DNA of 9,083 nucleotides from assembly GCA_026982235.1 (NCBI GenBank), contig JALSHM010000437.1, positions 1 through 9,083 on the forward strand, written 5' to 3'. The first letter of the stretch is position 1. Each line of letters starts with the position of its first letter. The stretch is from Robiginitomaculum sp. Lineage in GTDB: Bacteria; Pseudomonadota; Alphaproteobacteria; Caulobacterales; Maricaulaceae. A program made the position numbers and the translations under genes. Of the stretch, positions 1-6,023 are shown one piece after another. The notes below the pieces were generated by a model. It had not been told where the DNA came from. It made no database searches and was given only the letters and a program-made list of their open reading frames with translations.

Positions 1-747
1 CATGGCGTGTAGCATTTTCATGTCTTCGGGGTTGGGATTATAGGCCGGGAAACTGTGATCGAGATTACACTGCACCGGAATAACTTCGACACCGATTTTA
101 TCCAGTACATGGGGGGCGAAATAGCCCGCCGTACCATTACCACAGGCCGCAACCACCCGTAATTTGCGCTTGATTTTGATGCCCTTGGCCAGGTCGTGCA
201 TATAAAGCGCAGGCATATCTTCGATAAATTGATAACCACCGCCCGCACGGTTCACGGCTTGGCCGGACAGTGCGATTTCTTTCAGGCGGCTCATCTCATC
301 AGGGCCAAATGTGAGCGGGCGTTCAACACCCATTTTAACGCCCGTCCAGCCATTGCTATTGTGGCTTGCGGTGACCATAGCCACACACGGTACGTCCAGC
401 GCGAATTGCGCGAAATATGCGGTCGGTGAAAGTGCCAAACCAATATCCAAAACTTCAACACCAGCACTCATAAGGCCAACAATTAAAGCCTGTTTAATCG
501 AGAGAGAATAAGAGCGGTAGTCATGACCAACCACGATTTTAGGCACGATGCCAAGTTCGTGGATTAAAGTCCCCAGAGATGCGCCCAAGGTTTGTATACC
601 GTAAAGGTTTATCTCGGATGGTTTATCGCTGGCGGGATGGCCAAACCACCAACGGGCATCATATTCACGAAACCCTGTTGGCTTGATTAAAGCGCGCATT
701 TCGTATTGGGCGGTGTTGGACTTTATATCGCTTTTAGGTTTTTGCAT
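1..747 (-). CDS. Phosphomannomutase/phosphoglucomutase, N-terminal 249 residues (3' end outside window)
   Basis: Reading the minus strand from an ATG at 747 gives an open frame of exactly 249 codons to the window edge with no stop. The protein belongs to the alpha-D-phosphohexomutase family, which interconverts hexose 1- and 6-phosphates (mannose and/or glucose) to supply sugar nucleotides for surface polysaccharides and LPS. Visible are the N-terminal PTGFREYDARWWF segment (residues 23-35), a GHDYRSYS stretch (74-81) and the phosphoserine loop TASHNSNGWTG, whose Ser128 should be the phosphorylated catalytic residue. Domain 2 follows with CGNGTAGYFAP, and the final visible segment LDHSFPAYNPNPED matches the sugar-binding region near the start of domain 3. 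The metal-binding DGDxDR loop normally follows domain 1 directly, but it is not seen in the visible part. The upstream AGAGAG is only a weak ribosome-binding site. The 147 nt to the divergent gene at 895 hold no convincing promoter; a lone CATAAT -10-like hexamer lies at 783-778. Family assignment is firm; sugar preference cannot be read. Confidence 0.93.
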   Translation of the reverse strand, partial: MQKPKSDIKSNTAQYEMRALIKPTGFREYDARWWFGHPASDKPSEINLYGIQTLGASLGTLIHELGIVPKIVVGHDYRSYSLSIKQALIVGLMSAGVEVLDIGLALSPTAYFAQFALDVPCVAMVTASHNSNGWTGVKMGVERPLTFGPDEMSRLKEIALSGQAVNRAGGGYQFIEDMPALYMHDLAKGIKIKRKLRVVAACGNGTAGYFAPHVLDKIGVEVIPVQCNLDHSFPAYNPNPEDMKMLHAM

Positions 748-894
748 TTTGCAGCTCTCTTTTTCGTTCCACATTTAATTATGCTCATACTAGGGGAATA
801 TTAACTGAAAATGACGATTTGGCATTTTCTGCGACGGATTTCTTTTTTGTGCGCGTTTATGTGCATGAGAGAGGCAATTCTGATGGAGGAAATA

Positions 895-1287
895 ATGAAA
901 TCTGTATTCTTAACTTTGGCGACTTGCATGAGCTTATCAGCCTGTGCCAGCACGCCAGCTTATGCCAAACCACCCGGGCAATGGGTGCTTAACCCAAATA
1001 AATGCCCGGACTTGGTTGAGGATAGACGCCAACGCCGTGCCATGCGCCGCGATGAGGCCTATGACAGAGGTCCGGTTGATGTCATTGAAGACTGGGTTGA
1101 GCGTAAAGAAGCAAGACGGGACGAAGCCGTTACAAGATGCCCGGCGCGTGCATGGGAATGGCACGGCCCGCGCTATCGGGCGCATTACCACCCACCAAGA
1201 CCCAAGACGGTCAATATCTATTACCATCCCAAAAAGCGGACATATTACCGCCATAGTGGGCATCGCCGTATCGTGATTAAGTTCTGA
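895..1287 (+). CDS. Small basic lipoprotein or exported protein of unknown function
   Basis: The frame is open from 811, but the ATG at 895 is chosen because GGAGG (885-889) lies 5 nt before it and the resulting 130-residue protein begins with a clean signal peptide. That signal ends in a lipobox, LSAC, with the acceptor at Cys17. An AYA-K site (residues 22-25) would also suit signal peptidase I, so lipidation is likely but not certain. The mature part has two cysteines, Cys37 (KCPD) and Cys82 (RCPA), which flank a strongly charged stretch. In that stretch a unit of the form RR-x2-RRDEA-x2-R-x-P appears twice in diverged form, around residues 47-60 and 70-83. The C-terminal third (90-130) is rich in His, Tyr, Arg and Pro. 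I do not recognise the family. The composition suggests an envelope protein binding polyanions or metal, but that is inference. It stands alone and ends just before a hairpin terminator. Confidence 0.75.
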   Translation: MKSVFLTLATCMSLSACASTPAYAKPPGQWVLNPNKCPDLVEDRRQRRAMRRDEAYDRGPVDVIEDWVERKEARRDEAVTRCPARAWEWHGPRYRAHYHPPRPKTVNIYYHPKKRTYYRHSGHRRIVIKF

Positions 1288-1304
1288 GCTTTTAAAAATC
1301 ACAA

Positions 1305-1330
1305 AAAACGGAGCCTTATGGCTCCGTTTT
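1305..1330. terminator. Bidirectional hairpin terminator between convergent genes
   Basis: A perfect 11-bp inverted repeat (AAAACGGAGCC / GGCTCCGTTTT) with a TTAT loop lies between the stop of the basic lipoprotein gene (1287) and the stop of the cytochrome c gene (1348). Read on the minus strand the stem runs into six T residues; read on the plus strand it ends in four. It should therefore serve both genes, and better the cytochrome c transcript. Confidence 0.85.
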
Positions 1331-1347
1331 CCGACAGTTTTTAAAGC

Positions 1348-1881
1348 CTATTTGGCGCCAGTTTCGGCTTTTAAATAGGCAATCAGATTGTCCCGGTCGG
1401 CTTGTTTTTTCAGGCCGATAAAAGACATTTTGTTTTTTGGAATGTAAGTTTTAGGCTTGGCAATATAGGCAGAAATAGTCTCGTCTGTCCAAATGATGTC
1501 TGACGCTATCATAGCTTTGGAAAAAGCAAATCCTTCTATTGTGCCGGCTTTGCGGCCAAATATGCCGTAGAGATTTGGGCCAACACGGTGCCTACCGCCC
1601 TCGTTAATCGTATGGCAGGCTTTACAGCGCATAAAGACTTTTTTACCCGCCATTTCTGCAGTCATCTCAGGCATCATTTCTGATGACATCTCAGTCGGTG
1701 TCGGCCTAGGCTCTGCTTTCATTTCTACTTTTTTTGCAGGTTTATCGACCGTGGGAACAGGCTTTTCAACTTTTTTTGCGGTATCATTTTGCGGTGCGGG
1801 TGCATCTTTGGAGCAAGCAGAAAGCGCAGTGCCGCCCAGTAAAAGGCTGGCCATGACTATAATTTTGATGGGTTTGGACAT
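1348..1881 (-). CDS. Lipoprotein-anchored class I cytochrome c
   Basis: This 177-residue protein carries one c-type heme and should act in electron transfer on the periplasmic side of a membrane. A signal peptide (residues 1-22) ends in the lipobox LSAC, so Cys23 is the likely lipid anchor. Residues 24-78 form a linker of Ala, Pro, Lys, Glu and Met, including closely spaced SEM/PEM/AEM units. The heme-binding CKACH is at 86-90, followed by the cytochrome c signature VGPNLYGIFGRKAG (100-113) and NKMSFIGL, where Met152 is the expected distal heme ligand. The fold resembles the mitochondrial/cytochrome c2 type found in alphaproteobacteria, where membrane-bound versions usually use a transmembrane helix. 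The ATG at 1881 is preceded by GGAG at a 7-nt distance. A TTAA-N7-TTAA sequence lies 22 nt upstream of the start. The redox partner is not shown by the neighbours; shuttling electrons from the bc1 complex to an oxidase is plausible. Confidence 0.92.
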   Translation of the reverse strand: MSKPIKIIVMASLLLGGTALSACSKDAPAPQNDTAKKVEKPVPTVDKPAKKVEMKAEPRPTPTEMSSEMMPEMTAEMAGKKVFMRCKACHTINEGGRHRVGPNLYGIFGRKAGTIEGFAFSKAMIASDIIWTDETISAYIAKPKTYIPKNKMSFIGLKKQADRDNLIAYLKAETGAK

Positions 1882-1903
1882 TTGGTTCTCCGTGTTTTTG
1901 GCG

Positions 1904-1918
1904 TTAACCCTTGATTAA
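1904..1918. promoter_or_regulatory. Candidate CtrA-binding site (TTAA-N7-TTAA)
   Basis: The sequence TTAACCCTTGATTAA matches the full two-half-site consensus of the alphaproteobacterial cell-cycle regulator CtrA. It is in the divergent intergenic region, 22 nt upstream of the cytochrome c start and 122 nt upstream of the start at 2041. Its closeness to the cytochrome start would fit repression, or control of a nearby transcription start, better than classical activation. The match is seen; binding is inferred. Confidence 0.45.
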
Positions 1919-1997
1919 TCTTTGTTTTTTTGGCAGAAGTATCAATAAGGTGTGAGTGTTTGCAGTTATTTGGAAGCTTTATGCACCGTAATCCTGT

Positions 1998-2021
1998 TTG
2001 CGCCAAGTGTTTTTGGTGCGA
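1998..2021. repeat. Interrupted inverted repeat upstream of the small membrane-protein gene
   Basis: Arms TTGCGCCAA (1998-2006) and TTGGTGCGA (2013-2021) are separated by six bases and pair over 9 bp with two G-U pairs. The repeat ends 10 nt before the GGGGA ribosome-binding site of the gene at 2041. An upstream GCACC (1983-1987) could compete for GGTGC in the second arm. It may be an operator or a 5'-leader hairpin; there is no T-run, so it is not a terminator. Confidence 0.3.
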
Positions 2022-2040
2022 CAATTTATAGGGGAAAATT

Positions 2041-2349
2041 ATGGAACAGTATTTACCAATTATTATCGGATTGCTCTCAGGGGCTGCTGGTGGCAATATT
2101 GCTGGCAAGCTTTTGAAGTCGAGCATGGGCACGATGGGTCGTAGCCTAACGGGTATTGTCGGCGGTGCTGGCCTTGCTGGTGTTTTGTCAATGATAGGCG
2201 GCGGTGATGTAGGTTCTATGGCAGATGCGGCACAAGCGGCCACGTCAAGCGCAATGGATCCAATGTCTATCGTAAAAAGCGTCGTTGGCGGCGGTGTAGG
2301 CGGCGGCATATTGACAGCCATTTTGGGCATGGTGACTGGTAAAAAATAA
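2041..2349 (+). CDS. Small glycine-rich membrane protein, function unknown
   Basis: A 102-residue protein with a good ribosome-binding site (GGGGA at 2031-2035, 5 nt before the ATG). It begins with a hydrophobic segment, MEQYLPIIIGLLSGAAGG, continues with a glycine-rich hydrophobic block (about residues 38-55), a more polar alanine/serine-rich middle (56-75) and a second glycine-rich hydrophobic block VVGGGVGGGILTAILGMV (82-99), and ends in GKK. Recurrent G-x3-G and GGG spacing resembles glycine-zipper packing of membrane helices. I recall similar short proteins, uncharacterised, in many alphaproteobacteria, but cannot assign a function. It forms its own unit: a divergent promoter region on the left and a strong terminator directly after. 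An antisense open frame across the same bases (1857-2354) has an unnatural Pro/Ile-rich composition and is a shadow. Confidence 0.8.
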   Translation: MEQYLPIIIGLLSGAAGGNIAGKLLKSSMGTMGRSLTGIVGGAGLAGVLSMIGGGDVGSMADAAQAATSSAMDPMSIVKSVVGGGVGGGILTAILGMVTGKK

Positions 2350-2371
2350 ACCACCCCATATTCAATAAAAG

Positions 2372-2413
2372 ACGGTGTTTCAGGTCATATATGGCTTGGA
2401 GTGCCGTTTTTTT
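2372..2413 (+). terminator. Rho-independent terminator rich in G-U pairs
   Basis: Bases 2372-2387 pair with 2392-2407 around a TATA loop, giving a continuous 16-bp RNA stem with six G-U pairs, followed by a run of seven T (2407-2413). It lies 22 nt after the stop of the small membrane-protein gene. On the opposite strand the G-U pairs become A-C mismatches, so it should work only for plus-strand transcription. Confidence 0.8.
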
Positions 2414-2424
2414 ATGGCTATAAG
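2396..2424 (+). promoter_or_regulatory. Possible sigma-70-type promoter for the acyl-CoA dehydrogenase gene
   Basis: TTGGAG (2396-2401) and TATAAG (2419-2424) are separated by exactly 17 nt, ahead of the start at 2466. The -10 matches the consensus at five of six positions, the -35 at only three. The -35 lies inside the 3' arm of the preceding terminator. The strong terminator upstream makes a promoter in this gap necessary, but this placement is inference. Confidence 0.35.
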
Positions 2425-2465
2425 TCGACATCCGCTAAAATGAGTCAGATGAAAAAGAGTTGAAT

Positions 2466-4244
2466 ATGACCTTTACCCCCCCGATAAATGCGATTAGCTA
2501 TCTGTTGCGCCACTGCGTTGATTTTGATGCTCTTAGCGCAAATTATGCAGATTTAAACGCAGAACTGGCTTTGGATATTCTTGGCGGGGCAAGTGCATTT
2601 GCCACGGATGTTTTGGCGCAAATAAACCGTGCGGGAGACGAAAATGGAGCGGTACTTAAGGATGGTGTCATCACCACCGCACCAGGATTTAAACATGCCT
2701 ATAAGGCTTATATTGAGGCTGGTTGGCAAGGTCTGTCAGCCCCTGAATCTATAGACGGCCTAGCATTGGGCGGAATGGGCTTGCCACAGACCATGAGTGT
2801 CGCGGTCAATGAAATGCTATATGCGGCCAATATGGCTTTTGGCCTTTGCCCCATGTTAACGGCCAGCGCTATGAATGCGATTATCGCCCATGCATCTGGC
2901 GAAATAAAAGCCACATATTTGCCCAAAATGGTTACGGGGGAATGGACGGGCGGTATGAATTTGACCGAACCTCAGGCCGGGTCTGACTTGGGCGCACTGC
3001 GCACCAAGGCCGTACCCAATGGTGACGGCACATATGCACTATCTGGGCAAAAAATATTTATTACATGGGGCGAGCATGATTGTGCACAAAACATAATACA
3101 TCTGGTCTTGGCGCGTTTGCCGGATGCGCCTGCGGGATCGCGGGGTATCTCTTTGTTCATTGCCCCCAAATATCTTGTGGACGAAGGCGGAAACCCCGGC
3201 CAGCGCAATGCTATCACGGCCATTGGTCTTGAACATAAATTAGGCATTCACGGCAGCCCTACCTGTGTGATGGAATTTGACGGGGCGACGGGCTGGTTGG
3301 TCGGACCAGAAAACCGAGGCCTGGCCTGCATGTTCACCATGATGAACGAAGCCCGTTTATTTGTTGGTGTTCAAGGTGTTGGTATTGGTGAGCGGGCTTA
3401 TCAGGCGGCACTTAGCTATGCCAGTGAGCGGGTGCAAGGCCGGGTGGCAGGCCGGGCGGCGGGTGCGCCTATCATAGGCCATGCAGATGTGCGACGTATG
3501 TTAATGGATATGAAAGCCGGCCTCATGGGGGCGCGGGCAATCAATCTTGCGACCGCCTTTGCCAGCGATATGGCCGAGACGGCACAGGACGCGGATATGC
3601 GCAAAGCCGCCCTCACCCGCCAAGCCTTACTTACCCCCATTGCCAAAGCTTATGGCTCTGATATGGGTGTTGCCGTAGCCAGTACGGGCATACAAATACA
3701 CGGCGGTATGGGCTTTATCGAAGAAACGGGCGCCGCCCAACATTACCGTGATGCCCGCATTGCCCCGATTTACGAGGGCACAAATGGTATTCAAGCATTG
3801 GATCTGGTTGGCCGCAAAGTGCGGCGCGACGGCGGTGAGGCTATGGGTCTACTGATTGGAGAGCTGAGTGAAATTCTGGCAGATGTCAATGATATGCACG
3901 GCAAAGACGGGCTGGATTTAGGCTGTAAGCAACGCCACCTTACCAATGGTATTGCGACTATGAAGGAATCCACAGATATGATTTTGACCATGAGCGATGA
4001 AGATAGCGGCGCGGCTGCTGTGCCTTATCTTGATTTGTGCGGTACGGTAATTTCGGGGGCGCTCTTGATAAAAAGTGTGCTGTCGGGCATCAAAGCAAAT
4101 GACCCCGGGGCAGAAGCCATGCAAAAACTGGTTTGGCATCATAGCCTAAAATACCTCTCCAAAGCCCCGGGATATTTAGAACAAATAAAATATGCTAGTG
4201 CGCCCGTGTTCGCTTATCCTGAAGATAGACTAGCTGATTTGTGA
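2466..4244 (+). CDS. Acyl-CoA dehydrogenase, DmdC-type (3-methylmercaptopropionyl-CoA dehydrogenase-like)
   Basis: A 592-residue FAD enzyme that should oxidise an acyl-CoA thioester to the 2-enoyl-CoA, passing electrons to ETF. The length, the N-terminal TPPINAISYLLRH segment and a long C-terminal extension (about 465-592) mark the DmdC/long FadE-like branch rather than the usual 380-residue enzymes. LTEPQAGSD (166-174) is the acyl-CoA dehydrogenase signature. IHGGMGFIEE (about 409-418) and RDARIAPIYEGTNGIQ are the conserved FAD/active-site region; Glu437 in YEGTNG is the expected catalytic base. The frame also opens at TTG 2460, but ATG 2466 is preferred because AAAAGAG is 6 nt upstream and the protein then starts MTFTPPIN. 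DmdC acts on 3-methylmercaptopropionyl-CoA in DMSP demethylation. No dmdA, dmdB or dmdD lies nearby, and paralogs of this branch use other acyl-CoAs, so the substrate is open. A GAGTC CcrM-type site is at 2442-2446. Confidence 0.93.
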   Translation: MTFTPPINAISYLLRHCVDFDALSANYADLNAELALDILGGASAFATDVLAQINRAGDENGAVLKDGVITTAPGFKHAYKAYIEAGWQGLSAPESIDGLALGGMGLPQTMSVAVNEMLYAANMAFGLCPMLTASAMNAIIAHASGEIKATYLPKMVTGEWTGGMNLTEPQAGSDLGALRTKAVPNGDGTYALSGQKIFITWGEHDCAQNIIHLVLARLPDAPAGSRGISLFIAPKYLVDEGGNPGQRNAITAIGLEHKLGIHGSPTCVMEFDGATGWLVGPENRGLACMFTMMNEARLFVGVQGVGIGERAYQAALSYASERVQGRVAGRAAGAPIIGHADVRRMLMDMKAGLMGARAINLATAFASDMAETAQDADMRKAALTRQALLTPIAKAYGSDMGVAVASTGIQIHGGMGFIEETGAAQHYRDARIAPIYEGTNGIQALDLVGRKVRRDGGEAMGLLIGELSEILADVNDMHGKDGLDLGCKQRHLTNGIATMKESTDMILTMSDEDSGAAAVPYLDLCGTVISGALLIKSVLSGIKANDPGAEAMQKLVWHHSLKYLSKAPGYLEQIKYASAPVFAYPEDRLADL

Positions 4245-4248
4245 GTAA

Positions 4249-4290
4249 TTGCAGATAGGCGCTCGCAATGCCTTATATACTTCCTATATA
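4249..4290 (+). promoter_or_regulatory. Weak promoter-like AT-rich region upstream of panB
   Basis: In the 71-nt gap before panB, TTGCAG (4249-4254) and TTATAT (4273-4278) are 18 nt apart. Two TATATA hexamers (4274-4279 and 4285-4290) flank CTTCC. No terminator hairpin separates the acyl-CoA dehydrogenase gene from panB, so read-through is equally possible. The matches to consensus are poor and this call is tentative. Confidence 0.2.
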
Positions 4291-4315
4291 GATTGGGTCA
4301 TTACGAGGAATTTAT

Positions 4316-5131
4316 ATGTCTGCCCAAAATTTTGTCCACCGCACTACTGCCCCTGAAATAACCGCGCGTAAGGGCAAAGAACCTATTGTCTGCCTCACCG
4401 CCTATGATGCGCCCATGGCGGCGATTGTGGACGAATATTGCGACCTTATACTGGTCGGGGATAGCGTTGGCATGGTGGTGCACGGCTTATCGTCTACGGT
4501 CGGTGTGACCTTAGAGATGATGATATTACACGGCCAAGCGGTTATGCGCGGCTCTCGCAAGGCGCTCGTGGTAGTTGATTTGCCATTTGGTTCCTATGAG
4601 GACAGTGTGGAAACCGCCTTTAAAAGTGCATCTCGGGTTATGATGGAAACCGGATGTCAGGCCATAAAAATTGAGAGCGGTTCCTATGCGCCCGCCACTA
4701 TTCGGTATTTGACCGAGCGCGGTATTCCGGTCATGGCGCATGTGGGCCTGCGTCCGCAATCGGTGAATGTCTTGGGTGGGTATCGGGCGCGGGGTCGTGA
4801 CGATAAAGTCGCGACAGAAATCCTCAATAATGCCAAAGCCGCCGCAAAAGCGGGTGCCTTTGCTATTGTGGTTGAAGGGGTCAACACCAAATTGGCTGAG
4901 CAAGTTACAAAAGCCATTCATGTCCCGACCATTGGTATTGGCGCGTCAAAAAACTGTGATGGCCAAATCTTGGTGACGCCAGACATGTTGGGCATGTTTG
5001 ATTGGACGCCGAAATTCGTCAAAAAATTCGCGGATTTAAAAGGGGAGAGCGAAAAAGCGGTCAAGGCATATGCCGAACAGGTTAAATCCCGTGCTTTCCC
5101 CAGCGAAAAATTCACCTATAAATTCAAGTAA
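4316..5131 (+). CDS. panB: 3-methyl-2-oxobutanoate hydroxymethyltransferase (ketopantoate hydroxymethyltransferase)
   Basis: PanB transfers a hydroxymethyl group from 5,10-methylenetetrahydrofolate to 2-oxoisovalerate, giving ketopantoate, the first committed step of pantothenate and coenzyme A synthesis in the cytosol. The 271-residue length is typical for this (beta/alpha)8-barrel enzyme. The expected magnesium and substrate residues are present: Asp49 in LVGDSVGMV, Asp88 in VVVDLPFGSY and Glu120 in IKIESG; Glu187 in VVEGV is the likely catalytic acid/base. HVGLRPQSVN (142-151), IGIGAS and CDGQILVTPDMLG are family blocks. GAGGA (4305-4309) lies 6 nt before the ATG. panC and panD are not in the window, so the pathway is split on this chromosome. 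The next gene starts 119 nt downstream with no clear terminator between, so panB may be read through into the yfgM-bamB-der block. Identity is certain. Confidence 0.97.
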   Translation: MSAQNFVHRTTAPEITARKGKEPIVCLTAYDAPMAAIVDEYCDLILVGDSVGMVVHGLSSTVGVTLEMMILHGQAVMRGSRKALVVVDLPFGSYEDSVETAFKSASRVMMETGCQAIKIESGSYAPATIRYLTERGIPVMAHVGLRPQSVNVLGGYRARGRDDKVATEILNNAKAAAKAGAFAIVVEGVNTKLAEQVTKAIHVPTIGIGASKNCDGQILVTPDMLGMFDWTPKFVKKFADLKGESEKAVKAYAEQVKSRAFPSEKFTYKFK

Positions 5132-5250
5132 AATATGGACAAGACTTCATGTGCTATTGTATTGCACTGGAACGCGCCCTCCTATAGGTTCGCGCGGTAA
5201 TTTGAGATAATATGCGTTTTACTATGAGCGCTTTAGAATAGGGGCCAAAA

Positions 5251-6021
5251 TTGGTCGATTTTATCAACGAAGTTGAAGAAGAACTGCGCAAGGACAAGTA
5301 TAACGAATTACTGCGCAAATACGGGCCTTATATTGTTGCTGCGATTTTTGTGATCGTGGCCGCGACAGGCTATATGGAATATAGAAAAAACAAAATTGCC
5401 AATACGGCTGAGGCGGCCTCGGCGACATATATGAGTGCGGGTAAGCTTGAGGAGGCAGGTGATTTACAAGGCGCGATCAACAAATTTGTCGGCTTGGCTA
5501 AGGTGGCGCCAGATGGTTATGCGGGATTATCGCTTAGCCGTGCAGCGGGGATGAAAGTTCAGTTGGGTAATTTAAACGGCGCAGTTAGTTTGTTTGACCA
5601 GGCCGCCGAAAAATTTGACAAACCAATACATAAAGATTTAGCCAGCTTGAAAGCCGTGTATATTTTGCTTGACCAAGGTCGCTATGCCGATGTGCAAGCC
5701 CGGGCAGGTTTGCTGGCTGTGGATGGCGCCCCTTATGCTGATCTAGCCAAAGAGGCGCTGGCGCACGCCGCGCTTAAGTCTGGTGATATAGAGGCGGCGC
5801 GCACAGGGTTTGCTTATCTATCCAATGCACCGGGCGTACTACCCGGGGTTAAGACCCGTGCCGCGCAATCTTTGGCTTTGCTTAACGCCAACCGCCCATT
5901 GGTTAAACTTGATAGTGGTGCGGTCGAGGGTGATTTGCCTGCACCTGAACCAGAAGCGCCAAGCCCAGAAACACAGATGCCCAAAACAACGCAACCAGGC
6001 ATGCAAGATGAACAGGAATAA
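5251..6021 (+). CDS. yfgM: YfgM-like membrane-anchored tetratricopeptide protein
   Basis: A 256-residue protein whose short N-terminal cytosolic part (VDFINEVEEELRKDKYNELLRKYG) is followed by one transmembrane helix (about 26-42) and a periplasmic alpha-helical region of TPR-like repeats (about 50-210). The tail (about 222-256) is rich in Pro, Glu and Gln and probably disordered. This is the architecture of the TPR_21/YfgM family; in E. coli YfgM works with the PpiD/SecYEG machinery on exported proteins. It is somewhat longer than E. coli YfgM because of the tail. The start must be TTG at 5251: an in-frame TAG lies at 5239-5241, GGGG (5241-5244) is at a fair distance, and the N-terminus matches the family. 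An isolated -10-like GATAAT sits at 5206-5211 without a good -35. bamB begins 2 nt after the stop, which supports translational coupling. Confidence 0.9.
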   Translation: MVDFINEVEEELRKDKYNELLRKYGPYIVAAIFVIVAATGYMEYRKNKIANTAEAASATYMSAGKLEEAGDLQGAINKFVGLAKVAPDGYAGLSLSRAAGMKVQLGNLNGAVSLFDQAAEKFDKPIHKDLASLKAVYILLDQGRYADVQARAGLLAVDGAPYADLAKEALAHAALKSGDIEAARTGFAYLSNAPGVLPGVKTRAAQSLALLNANRPLVKLDSGAVEGDLPAPEPEAPSPETQMPKTTQPGMQDEQE

Positions 6022-6023
6022 TA

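Noticed and set aside
196..429. Plus-strand open frames within 196-511
   Set aside because: They are antisense to the phosphomannomutase, whose minus-strand frame runs open for all 249 codons with clear catalytic motifs.
811..894. Longer start (ATG 811) for the basic lipoprotein
   Set aside because: It adds 28 residues ahead of a complete signal peptide and has no ribosome-binding site, whereas ATG 895 follows GGAGG at 5 nt.
1857..2354. 165-codon minus-strand open frame opposite the glycine-rich membrane-protein gene
   Set aside because: Its Pro/Ile-rich composition is the antisense image of Gly/Ala/Asn codons, it has no recognisable domain, and it overlaps the start of the cytochrome c gene; the plus-strand gene has a good ribosome-binding site and terminator.
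2460..2465. TTG 2460 as start of the acyl-CoA dehydrogenase
   Set aside because: ATG 2466, two codons later, has better spacing to AAAAGAG and gives the N-terminus expected for the family.
4526..4921. 131-codon minus-strand open frame opposite panB
   Set aside because: Antisense to fully conserved PanB sequence, without domain or start signals.
5164..5200. Possible hairpin/terminator between panB and yfgM (GC-rich stretch with CCTATAGG)
   Set aside because: The arms GAACGCG and GTTCGCG are not complementary beyond about 4 bp, and no T-run follows.
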